This document shows positions 35,101 through 46,613 of a stretch of 64,000 bases of DNA, piece after piece. Each line of letters opens with the position of its first letter. The stretch's first letter is position 1. A program made the translations under genes and the position numbers. This stretch comes from Mesostigma viride. Lineage: Eukaryota > Streptophyta > Mesostigmatophyceae > Mesostigmatales > Mesostigmataceae. Below the pieces are notes generated by a model that worked only from the letters and a program-made list of their open reading frames with translations, had not been told where the DNA came from and ran no database searches. The stretch is from contig RPFO01000188.1 in NCBI GenBank assembly GCA_009746045.1, positions 1,435,955 to 1,499,954 on the forward strand. Reading direction: 5' to 3'.

Positions 35101-35753
35101 GCATACCAGGCAGAACGTCTATCAGCCTATATCTGCTGAACCTGTCCACCCACCAATATATACAAGCCCCTGATATGCTGGATATCCATCTGGATGTCGC
35201 CACGCTCCCTAGCAGGCTCCCTAGCATGGGACTGAGGTGGGTGAACAGCATTCTCCTGGCAACCACAGTTCTCAGCAGCAGCCTGGCATGCCTCCCACAA
35301 AGGCTCCCTACCTAGCTTCCAAGCAAACATTGCTGCCTGCCCAGAATGCCCAAACATATGATGCAATCTATGGCCAGCCTCAGCATAGCTCAGCACTCTG
35401 TCAGTACTGACCTGGCGAGACGTCTGAACCGTGTGTGGGGACACATGATCCACTCCTGAGGTTCCAGGGCTTCCCTGCAGGCCGTCCTGACGCCCCAAGT
35501 CAGGCCCTGCACCCTGGACCGCTCCAGGCCCTTCCAGCAAGGTCCCTTGGCCCTCCAGGCCAGCACCTGCTGGAGACCCACCACCTGCATGAGGCATAGG
35601 GAATTCAGCTGCAGCATTGTTATTGCAATCCAGTGGAAGAACAACATCTTTACACCCTTGGTGCTGCACAAGGGGCACACCCCCATCCTTATGTACATCC
35701 AGCACACCTTCCCCAAGGGGTGATTGACTATTTACAGGGGATGATGTAGCTAG
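32184..35753 (-). pseudogene. pol: pol (integrase, protease, reverse transcriptase, RNase H), full length but frameshifted twice
   Basis: This is the only pol copy that spans all four domains. It confirms the order integrase, protease, reverse transcriptase, RNase H. Two frameshifts against copy 1 break it: a 2-bp loss near 35,146 in the integrase (TGGTGGGTGGACAGG for TGGTGGCAGTGGACAGG) and a net 1-bp change near 33,827 after the protease (CTCAGGTCAGG for CTCAAGGACAGG). The last frame (32,184-33,803) holds the whole reverse transcriptase with LHGDDL and a Copia-type RNase H (VLYVDSS, SDIAECRAICEGLHTALYLREL, RTDSMGMV, VPGVDNPADALTK). It would copy element RNA into DNA. Confidence 0.88.
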
Positions 35754-36037
35754 TCACTGCTGCCCCGACTGGCCCCCTGCCCCAGCAGGCTTGGCCTTCC
35801 TGTCAGGACACTCACGACGCCAGTGACCTTCCTTGCCACACACAAAGCATGCTCCACCCTTCTTCCCAGACCCAGCCCCACCCTTGCCAGGCTTTCCCTG
35901 GCCTCCCTGAGACTGTCCACCCTGCTTGCCCTGGTTGCCTTGAGCTTGGCCCTTGCCTTGCCCTTGGCCACCCTTACCCTGCTGACCACCAGCTTGCTGG
36001 CCCCCAACCCCTCCTTGGGAACCTGCACCCTTGCCAC
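35754..36037 (-). pseudogene. gag: gag C-terminal fragment with zinc knuckle
   Basis: It carries the Gly/Gln linker, the CCHC knuckle and the TGA CTAG junction, in frame with the pol that follows on the minus strand. The 5' part of gag is lost at the switch to plus-strand reverse transcriptase near 36,037/36,040. Confidence 0.87.
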
Positions 36038-36039
36038 TG

Positions 36040-37361
36040 ATCATGGCACTGGCCAGTTGTTAGATGAGGAGCTCTATACTCCAGGGATGCTGCATGACAC
36101 GTGGAGGATTCTGCTGTGTATATTTCTGTCTTTTCTGGTTAAGGGTGTGCCCTATAGCTCTGTGCTGATTGATTTCAAGAGGGCTTTTCTCAAGGGAGAC
36201 CAAGATCAGGCTAGGCAGACTTGGAGAGATATCCCTCCTTTCTTTGTGACTGTACCTGCTGTATGGAGAGCAGAGATAAAGGCCAGGTACCTGAGAATTC
36301 TGAAAGGGTTGGAAGGTCTCAGGTCCAGTCCCATTATCTGGAGAAAGAGCCTAGAGAAATTCTTGAAGAATACTTGTGGGTTCTCCGTGTCTCCAGTGGA
36401 TCCCTGTTTGTTCCAAGGGTCCTACAATGGTCTTCCTGTCTTTGCCTCACTGCATGGTGATGACCTGCATCTCATAGGTCCACCAGACTGGGTTGAGGCT
36501 GTCTTGGCTAAGATCCAGAAGCGGTTTGAGCTGGGTAAGATACAGCACATGGTGGAGAATGAGCCTATGGTCTTCTGTGGCATGCAGGCTACGTTGTTCC
36601 AAGCCAAGGGCTCGTGGTTCATCAGGATGGAGGGTGGTAAGGACTACCCACAGCAGATTGTAAATGCATTGCAGGAGCCCATCACGCAGGCTAGGTGTGC
36701 TACCATCAGGGGCATGCTGGCATGGCTTGCAAGTATATGTGCCCCTGACTTGCTGGTTCTGAGTCGACTTACTGATTCCCAGCTGGTTGAGGTGGGTGCT
36801 GAGAGTGTGGTGCAGGCTGTCATGATGTCTCCCCCTCTCATACTGGGTCCTGTGGATTTGTACAAGCCCCTTGACATGGTTCTCTATGTAGACAGTTCTA
36901 TGGACAATAGGAAGGTCACAGAGGTCAGGGGCCGGGCAGCAGCATTAGTTACCCTGGAGCAAGATCACACCTCACTTGTTACCTGGTACAGTCGGTTGCA
37001 GAACAGGGTTACACCCAGCAGTGATATTGCTGAGTGCAGGGCAATCTGTGAAGGGCTGCATACTGCTCTTTACTTGAGGGAGCTCTTCTACCAGCTATGT
37101 CAAGTGGCTTCCTGTAGGTTGCAGCTGCACACACTGGTGAGGACTGATAGCATGGGCATGGTGCAATTTGTGCACAGGCAGCTGGCCAGGAGCAGGGACC
37201 TTGACTACTTGTTGCTCAAGGAGATGTCCTACCTAGCTCACATTGAACATGTGCCTGGTGTGGACAACCCTGCAGATGCCCTCACCAAGCTGGAGGAGAA
37301 GGCGGAGAGGCAGTACCCCCTGCTCCGTGGGCTCATGGACCCCTTACACGGGCGGCCATAG
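36040..37361 (+). pseudogene. pol: Reverse transcriptase and RNase H, plus-strand 3' segment
   Basis: From ATCATGGCACTGG the frame is open to TAG at 37,359-37,361 and holds the uninterrupted reverse transcriptase (LIDFKRAFLKGD; LHGDDL with Asp-Asp at 36,459-36,464) and RNase H. The GTGTG site used by the nested element in copy 1 is empty here (36,145-36,149). Integrase and protease are missing. In the forward frame the ORF is extended artificially into antisense gag sequence up to 35,823; that part is not pol. Confidence 0.87.
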
Positions 37362-38368
37362 AGACCAGGCCTTGCTTCAGCTTGGGCGCCCCCAGTGGGC
37401 TGCTTGACCAAAGTACCAAGTGGTGACTGGTGCTTACTGGTTGACAGCCGGTCCTTCAGGGTTAGGTACACCCTCCTGGACAGGAGTTGGTGTGGAATGT
37501 CACTCCTACCAGCTGAGAATCATGCCTGGCCCTCCCCATGGGGTTCAGAAGAGTCGCCAGGACTTAAGTCGACGCCTTTGGCCTCAAACAGTTAGGCCAT
37601 GCAAGGGCAACCCGAATGTTGGTTCTTACAGGTTGCTGTATATATGTTTTCTAGTGCTTGTATCCAACCTGTTGCTAATAAAGAACCTGGTTGTGTGACC
37701 ATGTGGAACATGGTTACCAGGGGGCCACATTCTGGGTTATATAATGCTTGAATAAAACATAATCATGTCATGTCATTCTCATGTTGTACCATGGTTGTAC
37801 TGTTTCTCTTGTGTAAAGTTCCAGGTCACCTATAAACCTGGAGGTTGGGGTGGGGTTCAATTCCCCAGCAGAGCCACAGCCTGGCATGAGTGATTCCTGG
37901 GCTTAACACCCAGTGAAGACATGGGCTCCCCAAGGAGGCAGCATTTGCCTAGGTGCTACCTGTGTTCTTTGAGCAGAAGGGAAAGGTTGGCCAAGGCGGG
38001 CGCCATAAGAACGGGCGCCTGTGATAACTGTGAAAGATCAGGAACTCACAATAGTACGTTCTTGGCATCCTGTAATCCCAGCCATTGGACTAGGTAATGT
38101 GCCTTGACTTTAATCCAGCACCAAGTTCCCAAGGAAAGGTTGGGAGCTGACCAAGGGGTCAGGGGATAACCTGGGGTGACCTCTGATTCACTGGCCAGTA
38201 CACCTAGCCTGGTCCAAGGGCAGATATGTTGTTACCCAAAGGAGGCAGGAACCTGGGCCCTCAAAGGTCTGATCAACCTCAAGGGACCAAGCGGTCTGTG
38301 GCTGAGTGGGCACAAGCAAGGTTAGGTTTATTTCAAGCTGGTCCAGCTCCAAAAGAAGAAAGGGTTGG
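37362..38368 (+). other. Retrotransposon 3' untranslated region and polypurine tract, plus copy
   Basis: This is about 1 kb of non-coding sequence. It has two AATAAA words (about 37,677 and 37,752), a word like a tRNA B box (GGGTTCAATTCCCC near 37,853) and a polypurine tract AAAAGAAGAAAGGGTTGG (38,351-38,368) directly before the 3' LTR. The long interval between pol and the LTR is typical of some plant elements. No ORF in it is credible. Confidence 0.8.
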
Positions 38369-39017
38369 AGTTAGCATTTTGGGCAACCAATATGCTAAGT
38401 GGATGCAGTTTGGAAAGACCTTTCCAACGCCGTGCTGACCGCCTGAAACAGACAAGGGACAAGAAAGATATGAGGTCCCGAAGTCCTAGCCGTCCGTGGC
38501 CGACTGAGGTACAGTCCTCTGGTGTAGTGGACAGGACACGTGGCAGGCCGTGCCTGCGCAGGCTTAGCCTGACTATCACGTGACTGTGGTCCACGTAGAC
38601 CAGAAGAGCAGCAGCCTGTGACTGGTGGACTACAGGAACTGGCACAGGTCTGCAAGGATACTAGGCCTTGCAGGCTTGTGACAGGTCCTGTACTTCCTAG
38701 GTTGCAGAGTCTAGGCAAATCCAGTTCGTCCTGGCTCTGCACTGATGCCAGTGGACGTTGAGGATTTGCTTGCCTGCCTGCACGTGCCTCGTCACACCGA
38801 TGGGAACGAGGAACAACGCAAAGGATATAGCTTGGTCATGGGGGATGACCAGCTATCTTGGCAAGCACGAACCGAGGCTCCCACATTGGTCGTGGAACCG
38901 CTCACCGTGGTCGTGGCTTGGTGCACGGGTTAAAAGGTTGCTGCCTTTGCAACTTTGGCTCATCCCGTTGTGTGGCGCGAGAGACCAGGAACTCACAGTT
39001 CTGGCTGTTCGCTAACT
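38369..39017 (+). repeat. 3' LTR, 649 bp
   Basis: It is full length, with AGTTAGC...GCTAACT ends and near-identity to the 5' LTR at 19,276-19,924. The right target duplication CGAAC follows at 39,018-39,022. Near-identity of the outer LTRs implies a young insertion. Confidence 0.92.
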
Positions 39018-39022
39018 CGAAC

Positions 39023-40371
39023 ACCTGACCCCACTTTCGTTATTTCAACATGCCCTGAACGAAAAAGCTGCGTAAAGGATACATTAACCGTTCCCTGTTA
39101 TTCTTGATTATATTATTGCGATATCATGGACGTACACACGCGGTTGGTGGTCCGTACTTGCCAACTGCACTTGCAAACTGACTGACTGACTGCCTCCGTT
39201 ACGCACTTGCGTGTGTTTCCGTACTTGCCAACTGAACTTGCAAACTGACTGAATGACTGCCTCCGTTACGACTAACAAGTGAACGACGAGTGAGCTACTA
39301 AAGTTTTGTTCAGTTCATTGTGTCTATATGTACATAGCCGTTTCTTCAAAACCGTTGCGTGGATACCTTGATTCTGGGTTCGCTGATACTTGTTTCCCAT
39401 TTTAAATCTCCCGTCCATAATTGGATACATGTAATGTAGGAGGATACCCACTTGCCCGAAATCCGCGTAACGGGTGATTAGTACTGCTGTAAGCGGAACC
39501 ACAGACAAATCTGTCTAACGGGCTAACATTATTGTCCTTCATGTACTGGTTTTTGCACGCAGGACGCCATTCGCAACACCGCCTGACGGAGTCGGATGGA
39601 CCGGACGTGCGTGAGGCTGCTGTTCACAGTCGTGAAGTTGGCAGACATTAATATCAACACGGTCACGAGAATTCGTCCAGAGAATAATTGATGCTTGTGA
39701 CGTGCTCGACGGCTGCGATGACCGAGATGATGCGTGTAGTGCACAGCGTCCGAGACGTCGCGACACCCGTGGCTGTCCTGTTGATGCGAACGCACGGTGA
39801 CGAGACGGAGCCCATTATATAGGTGGATTACAAGTTAGAACGGCCCTCGCGGTTGCACTGTTTAATCGCGAACGTGGATTTTGCGGAGCCGACGGCCGTT
39901 GGGGATTGGAAATCTGATGATATCGGGGCTGCGCACGACATCGAGGAACTGGGGATCGACGTAGGTCTACAGGCTCACTTGTCCGTCAACATGTATGGCC
40001 TCGCTTGACTGTCATCATCTTGACATGTACATAACTAGTTCATATACCATGCATTTGACACTGCCTGCACGTGGATTTTCCAGACATACATTGAGGGTAA
40101 TTATAACTCGAAAGCACTACGTACGATTGAGACGTCCGGTCGTAGAGCAGATGCACTGGAGCTTTCTGATCTTCCAATTGATGGGTCTGTAATTATGTAA
40201 GATATTCAGATATCGCGATGACTCGAGCATCGATGCATGGAATGTAATAATGTATTTCATTCAATTATACATCCAATTTAACTCCGCAATTGAGGGGCAC
40301 ACATGTCCATCAGCCCGAGACAACATTTCCCAAGTAATTTTCGATTAGTGATTTAGTGTGGGCCTTCCCTT
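39023..40371. other. Unassigned sequence with a 72-bp tandem duplication
   Basis: CCGTACTTGCCAACTG and the following 50 bases occur at about 39,149 and again at 39,221, with a few substitutions; the unit ends in GACTGCCTCCGTTACG. A copy of the GAGCC(G)ACGGCCGTTGG word seen left of the retrotransposon lies at 39,886-39,902. No gene, RNA or transposon domain is recognised. Confidence 0.6.
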
Positions 40372-43300
40372 ATGCTAGCATTTGTCACCAGCTTGTCATC
40401 CAACCAGCCTGAAACTTTGTGGGCATGCTATTTGGGTTGGGCTTAACCCTTAGTCCGTTAACCCCCCGACCTGTCGGGGGGTTTGACTAACGGTCGAATT
40501 TCGCGCCGCGCCGAGAGCGCCGCGCCACTTGTGACGGATGTCAGTGGTCCGGTGGGTCCGGGAACACTTAGGGACGAAGGTGATGCATAGGTTTGGGGGT
40601 AATATTCGCCATAGCCTGGTAATTACAACGTGCATTGAGAATGTATCACGTGACTTTGGCGGGAAATTTTCGCTCGCGCGCGCGCGTAATGAGATATGGC
40701 TGCCAACGTGCCGCTGTTACGAAATGTTTGCGTCTCACGGCTTGAAACGGTTCAGAATGTTGCTCAGAATGACGATGCATGATTTTCGTAGGTCAGGCAC
40801 GGCCAGATTTATAGGGTTGGGAAAATACAGGTAGGAAAATATAACTTTCCTGGTCGTCAGTTCCAGATGAGTCATAGCTTATCATAGGTCGATTTCCTCC
40901 CTATGGCCGGGCAATCTGCGCCAGCCCGGGCATCCAGTTTGGGTATGGGACGTCAGCTGCAGCGTTTGCTGAGAATGCGGACTAGTTTAGTAGCCATCTT
41001 TGCACGGAACATCGACCTGGTAGTCATGGCGGATCATGAAGTATGCGGCTATGGCGGCCTTTGCATGTAGAGCATCAGTATGTGTGAGATATGAGGGTCC
41101 CGGCCAGCGGAATCCGGGTAGGGCATGAACGAGCCAGGTACGACAACGTATTTGCGTGTTGTTTGCAGCGGAATACGTATCCCATGCATTATAAATGACG
41201 ATTTTATCCATGCATATTTCAGCAAGTTCCATGCCTGTTGTAAAGAGTGGTATTAGCCCTGAAAGTGCCCAGTTTTTGGCATTTCTTTGGAGTATACCAC
41301 TCCGTCAGTGCCGGTAGGCAACGTGTTTGTATTCCAGCACTTTTGGCAGCCTTTGATAGCTTGTTATAATGCATTATTGTGTTGCATGTCATAGATAGCT
41401 GTTTACACGCGCGTAACCCACACACATGTATGAGCACGTTATATAGGGGTAATGGGTTATCCGGGTGGTCTGACCCAAGGAAACCACCATTGGACTATCC
41501 AACTAAGTTGTCCAATGTTGGTATTGAGATTCCCTGCCCTCCCTGGGAAGTTAGGGTGGGGTAGACTTTTCCTTGGGGAAAAAAGATCGTCTTTTGGCCA
41601 ACTTTGACTGGAGCTATCATCCAAATGCTTTGATAAAGCCAAGGTATTATTGCATATTCTGAAAGCCCTTGAAGTGTAGATACTCCTAGCATCTTGGTTG
41701 GGGGTATTTGGAGTTGTGGCCTGTGAGTTATGATTTTTTTCATTTTCAGGGGTATGAAAGTGCCAAAAATGGGTCAGCGGACTATGGGTTAACCCCTAAA
41801 TGGTCTTGCTGCCGATTTTCCGCCAAAAATCGAGTTCCAGCCGATGCATCGGCCCCTTCTCGGGGGACCAGATGCCGCGAAATCTATTGAGAATTAGGAA
41901 AAGTTTAGCTGAGAAGATCGAAAGTTTATAAAATTCTTCACAGCATGGTACTAGGGTTTGCATACTTTTGACAAAGTTATAGAGGTGTTCTGGCCGGTCA
42001 AAGTACAAGGGGTCAGGGTACTTTTTCACGTACAACGTGCATTCCGGAAAACGACGACCTGGCCATGGCGGCTTGCGCCCACGCATGGCATTTACGTTTG
42101 CGTTCGAATTTTCTGTCCAAACTTAGGAAATTGATTTTATACGTCCTAAAGATCATACAGGCCAATTTTTGGTTCGCGGGAATGCCATTTGATAGGTGTC
42201 GGCAGCGTTCTTGCTGGAAATAACTGCGATCAGGCCGGACGATAGAAACGTTGACAGCAATACCTTTCCGGCGTATTTTAAAGGATACATTGGTTTCTTT
42301 GTACTTTTTATGATACATAGTAGTCGTAAACGTGCAAGGGTGGCCAGAAATCGCCGGATCCAGCGACCATGCTGCACAACTTTGGTGTGCCGAAATGCGC
42401 CATTTTGCGGCCACCGCCTGGGCCAAGGTAACGCCATCCATGCCTGGTAAAGCTTAATCATCGTTTTCCTATCGATGTTTGACGTTTATATATACGTTCT
42501 AGCTTGTGTAGCACATTCATTTTTCATTATTCATGCTCTTTCTTGACCCTGGCCTGGCCCCTTTCTAAAACACCCTTCTTAGATGCTTCCCTCAGTCAGT
42601 TGACCTGCCACAGGGTGATGGTGATAAGTTTTAGAGGCTGTATGGGTTTGAATACCTCCATATATGTTTGTTATACATTTCCCATACACATATTGCATGA
42701 GTGTGAGGCAGTTGGCTGGTCTCTGTGGCATCATCAAGCACGTAACTGGTGAGTAAAAGCTTCCCATTGACAGCATCTGCCACCAGGTGTGCTGGCCATC
42801 ACCTGGCAAGCTATAGCAGCTTAGGCCTAGTTTATCCTTGCTAGGGCAGGCTGAAATAGGCTCAACATCACTAGTTTGTTGGTGGCTGCCTCCTAGAATG
42901 CATGCCTTGCGTAGGGTATCCGTACCACGTTACCTACGTGCATGGACAAGGTGGCACCTGCACATAGGTGCCATGTAAGGGCAGTGTGATGATGCAGTTA
43001 TGTTTCCCCATCATTGTGGAAGGGAAATGTATTGTTTGGCATGGTTGGTGGCCATATTAGTAGGTAGTATGCCCACCCCTACCCCCTTGGTTGCTTTTTA
43101 CCAACGGTACCCCTATGGGCTGTACTGAGTGTAACTGCTGGTATACCCACCCAAATGATGACCCCAATGGCTCAAACTGTTCAGGAACTAGTTTTTTATC
43201 ATCCCTGAAGTGGTAGGTGCCTAGGTCTTATAACATAATTCAAAATGCACATTCTACCAAAAATGAAAACGCGCGTCATGACCCCCCTGACTTTGACGGC

Positions 43301-43919
43301 AGTTATATATGGCCTACCCTGCATATATGTGAGGTTGTGATATACCAACCCGAAGGGCAACTCATGGACATGCTTGGCCCCCAAGGACAGCCATTGGATA
43401 TGGGTAGGTTGGATGGCATCTGGTTTGCAAAATTGTGAAGATCCAGCCGATTTATCGGCAGGATCTCAGACCATTTAGGGGTTAAAACATGTGCAATGTT
43501 CCAGGCCCAACTGAGTTCATTTGGTGTCATTATATATGCATATAGTTTTTGTATAGCCATGATGATCTTCCCCCTCACAGGCATGCTCCCCCCTTACCCG
43601 GGCATAGCGTGATAGACCATGAGGGTGCGGGTGCCCTGGTGCACCTAGAGCAGGGGTAGCTTACATTCCCACCCTTGCATGAAGTAGCCTAGAATGTATT
43701 AAAAGCCATATGCCCCTTCTCAGGGCTATGTGCTACATCTACTCCCAACGGAGTGATGTTGATAATTAATTAATTAATTAATATATGCATATGTGTGATG
43801 AAACCCTTGGAAAACCATGAAAAACTGCATTTTGGGGGTATTTATGCTAGCATTTGTCACCAGTTTGGCATCCAACCAGCCTGAAACTTTGTGGGCATGT
43901 TATTTGGGATGTGCTTAAA
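40372..43919. repeat. Repeat region bounded by a 74-bp direct repeat
   Basis: TATGCTAGCATTTGTCACCA and the following 54 bases (to GGGCATG(C/T)TATTTGGG) occur at 40,372-40,445 and 43,846-43,919. A strong hairpin follows the first copy (40,455-40,493; stem CCCCCCGAC/GTCGGGGGG with outer CCGTTA/TAACGG). A second direct repeat, CCAGGCCCAACTGAGTTCAT, lies at about 43,501 and 43,936. Smaller hairpins such as GCCGATGCATCGGC (41,840) and GCCGATTTATCGGC (43,446) occur, and a (TTAA)n patch lies near 43,764. It is likely a decayed transposon; no protein domain is seen. Confidence 0.6.
41980..42810 (+). repeat. Diverged repeat, partner of an inverted copy at about 47,300-48,140
   Basis: Blocks such as GCATTCCGGAAAACGACGAC with the following GGCGGCTTGCGCCCACGC (42,040-42,085), and CTGTATGGGTTTGAATACCT (about 42,638), match reverse-complement blocks at 48,040-48,090 and near 47,461-47,490 in the TTAA-flanked element. 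Short weakly similar ORFs occur in both (82 aa at 42,504; 138 aa at 47,353 minus) but resemble no family I know. Confidence 0.65.
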
Positions 43920-44340
43920 ACATGTGCAAAGTTCCAGGCCCAACTGAGTTCATTTGGTGTCATTATATATGCAGACATGCCAGAAAGTGCTGAAATACGG
44001 TATTTTATGCTAACAAATGTCACCATCTTACCATGCTGCCGACTCCCAGAATTTTTTTGACCACATGGCATCATAAGATATCCAGATGATTAGGAACCTT
44101 GGTGCCAAATTTGAGGTCAAACTGGCCATTATTCTGGCATCATGTATTATAGCTCTTAGCTATGAGTCCAAGGAAAGTTGTGACATTGTACCTGTATACC
44201 AAAATGCGTGTTATTTGGTGCAAACAAGCACCATTTTCCCATGAATCTTGGTTCTTAGGCCTTGGATGATGTTTGTACATGGTTCTGGAAGCTAAATGAG
44301 CAATTTTGAGAATTTTGAACATTATTTACCACCAAAATGA
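42811..44340. other. Unassigned AT-rich repeat-like sequence
   Basis: Apart from the direct repeats already listed, I see no gene, RNA or mobile-element protein here. The ORFs are short and AT-biased. Confidence 0.5.
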
Positions 44341-44365
44341 GTGGGATCCACCAAATGTAAATGGG

Positions 44366-44530
44366 ATTGGGGACTTTGCGAATCGACCTCGCAAACTGCT
44401 ATTAATGGGCTTCATTTTGGGTCGCAAAGTTCAAAAGTTCAAAAGTTCAAAAGTACCGCGCCGCGCCGGGCCTTTAGTAGAGCCCGCTCAAGCTTGGCTA
44501 GCGAACGCGTCGCGCCACAATTTTTGCGTG
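44366..44530 (+). repeat. Inverted-repeat arm, partner at 53,832-53,975
   Basis: This segment (GACTTTGCGAATCGACCTCG ... AATTTTTGCG) is matched in reverse complement by 53,832-53,975, with length differences in an AAAGTTC microrepeat and in GC-rich CGCCGCGCC runs. The shared words TTTGCGA and GGGTCGCAAA also occur in the TACCGTAGTGG element ends, so both belong to one transposon family. Confidence 0.7.
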
Positions 44531-44790
44531 AGTTAGGTAATAAATCCTTATTTAAAAAACATCCTTATCTAATACATCCTTATTGAAGTAATATACCATT
44601 ACTGCTAATATATGAACAGAAAGAGACAACGCAGGCCAAGTGCCTCGCCTGACCCTAAACAAGTCGACCGGCTCGCAAACCTAAAACTTTGCCTTCATTT
44701 TGGGTCGCAAACTTTAAATTTCACCTTCATATTTTGGGTCGATCGCAAAGTAGTTAGTCGCAAAGTGATTTTGACCACTACATTATACTA
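44521..44790 (+). repeat. Inverted-repeat arm, partner at 48,595-48,852
   Basis: The segment from GCGTGAGTTAGGTAATAAAT to GATTTTGACCACTACATTA is matched in reverse complement by 48,595-48,852. Long shared words include CAAGTCGACCGGCTCGCAA and GTCGCAAAGTGATTTTGACC. It is a diverged relative of the TACCGTAGTGG terminal repeat and marks the right end of a decayed element. Confidence 0.7.
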
Positions 44791-44888
44791 TTGCTAGTAA
44801 CTTGTGACTTATAACTTAATGTCCCATCCATCAAATGGGTCCATGCAACTATCGGCCATCACCCACTGCCATCACATACTACACCGGC

Positions 44889-45354
44889 TCAACATGGTAT
44901 AAGTATTATGCGCTTTATGGAAATTCGGCAGCCAGCAAGCTGGACACCTTTCTCGTCGACGGGAACCAGCCATTTGGTGATGCTCAGCTGGCCTTTGTTG
45001 GGAACCGACGACAAGTCAGCCGGCGCAGCCCCTCCCATCTCCGCCATTGCCCTGTTCAAATGGTGATGCTTCTTGGCGTCTGACTGCAGCAACTTGTTGT
45101 TAGCAATCCTGATAAACATGCTCCGGATATTCGGTGGAATTTTGTCGCAGGGTAACATCCCTTCCCCTGCAATTCCGGCAAAGTGTGCACGGACTTGGAA
45201 TACGCTGATTGGCCCCGCCTTGTAGGAGAACTTCTTGAACATTGCAAAATGAGCAGAACATCTTCGACACATACAGCGTATTGTTACTAACAGCATCTGT
45301 GACTGCTTCTTTCTTCTCGACAACGAAATCCCATTCAGGCCCTTTCTTCGGCAT
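44889..45354 (-). pseudogene. BED-type zinc finger relic of an hAT/DUF659-like transposase
   Basis: On the minus strand a frame starts MPKKGPEWDFVVEKKE (ATG at 45,354-45,352) and reaches a C-x2-C pair (FCSFC, second Cys at 45,246-45,244). A frameshift then moves to the neighbouring frame, which continues YKAGPISVFQVRAHFAGIAG and GEGMLPCDKIPPNIRS. The Cys-Cys, His and Cys spacing and the RAHxxGIxGxGxxPC pattern fit the BED finger of plant DUF659/hAT proteins, which bind the transposon DNA. No transposase core is seen. Confidence 0.5.
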
Positions 45355-45399
45355 GGCTGCAAATCGAAAAATTGGCTGCACACTGTCACACAGTCGCAC

Positions 45400-46610
45400 T
45401 GGCCTCGTCGTCGCTATATTGCATTACACCGTCAGTAGCACAGCTGGCATTTGCTGGCATACTGTTATTATGCGTTCATGTACCTAGTCCTAGCTGTCTC
45501 CTACCGGCCAAACATTTTGCAAGGCTTGCGCTTTATGGAAAGAACTGTACGCATCTACTTCTAGTAGTAAAAATCTCAAATGTGGCGCCCAGAACCTGGG
45601 CACCGCGCCAGGGCCCGCTGCCCGCTGGTACCCCCGAAAAATTCTAAGTCCAAATCGCGTATTCTAAAATAAATGCGCGTATATACGGCGGAGGCCTCCT
45701 GTACGTACGCGTTTTCCCGTATTTTTGCGGCTCGATCCGTACGGAGTACTGACCAACCCGGTGGGCTGTCTGGAGGTGCTGGGACCGCTGGGGTCGCGTG
45801 CCAGGGCTTGTGGCCAACGTAGATGGCCGCCCCCTTCCAGTACACCGGCTTCCCCGCCATGGTCTGCCGGAGTTGGAGGTAGGTCAGCCATAGCTCCCAG
45901 CGCGGTTGTTGCTGCGCCAGGGTCAAGTCGTCGTTCAGGGTGAAGGGAGTCTTCTCGAGCCGCTTGCGGCGTCTGTCAGAGAAAAGAAATCTTGTCCGCC
46001 GGGTTCTTAAAGGTGAGAAGAACTGAGCGGGGGCGCCCGTGCCTTATCCCGCGGGCGGGGAAGACGGTGGGCGACTGGTCAGCTCGATCTCACCTGGTGA
46101 GATCTGACAGCAGTAAGGCCCATGCGACCAAGGATTTCTCTCGCGAACGCACGTGCAAGCTTCTCGGAATTCTCACCTTCCACCAGGTCGAAGTTATTGA
46201 CGATGACGTGGAGGCTGCGCTTGATTGGCGAGCTCCTCGCAGAGGTCTCTCGGCCGCTCCTCGCAGAGGTCAAGCGTCTACTGCTGGAGCTGTACAGCGA
46301 CGGCGGAGGTGGTGGAGGTGGTGTGCTGCTTAAGCATGTCCGCCCATGCAGCTAGGTCGGGATGGGAGGAGCATCACCGGGCAGGTCGAAGCAGGCTTGG
46401 CGGCAATGTCCTTCACCAACTGGCCGGGCGGTGAGGCAGGCCTGCGGTGTTTTGCAAGCACTCGAGGGCGATGGCATTGTCCTTGAGGCGCTGGTCGATG
46501 TCGCGGAGCTGGGCGGTGATGGCGTCGGAGGTGGGGGTGGCATGGCGGTGGAGGAGTTGAGGAGCCGGTTAACACGCTTGACTCCCCATGCAACGGGAGC
46601 ACGAGTTTAT
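45400..46610. other. Unassigned GC-rich sequence
   Basis: Several 60-138-residue ORFs overlap on both strands (for example 116 aa minus at 45,576-45,926, beginning MTLAQQQPRWELWLTY). None resembles a known family, and none has neighbours or splice signals that would support it. CCGTAC/GTACGG-rich words near 45,650-45,750 resemble those at 49,320-49,400 and 50,700-50,890, so these may be pieces of one repeat family. Confidence 0.45.
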
Positions 46611-46613
46611 TAA

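Larger units (their letters stand above)
19276..39017. mobile_element. Composite Copia-superfamily LTR retrotransposon, flanked by 5-bp target duplication CGAAC
   Basis: The outer ends are 649-bp LTRs in the same orientation (19,276-19,924 and 38,369-39,017), each AGTTAGC...GCTAACT. CGAAC lies immediately outside both (19,271-19,275; 39,018-39,022), as expected for one insertion with a 5-bp staggered cut typical of Copia integrases. Between them are partial copies of the same family: plus 19,276-27,222 (with a nested element), a displaced plus integrase piece to 27,443, minus 27,444-36,037, and plus 36,040-39,017. Copies are nearly identical, so the rearrangement is recent or arose in assembly. 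Superfamily is assigned from the RVT_2-like reverse transcriptase, the RNase H and the 5-bp duplication. Confidence 0.88.

Noticed and set aside
35823-36039. Extension of the plus-strand reverse transcriptase ORF to 35,823
   Set aside because: This part is antisense gag across a strand-switch junction, not pol coding sequence.
40455-40493. Strong GC hairpin as a bacterial-type terminator
   Set aside because: The context is eukaryotic intergenic repeat DNA, with no T run and no upstream gene.
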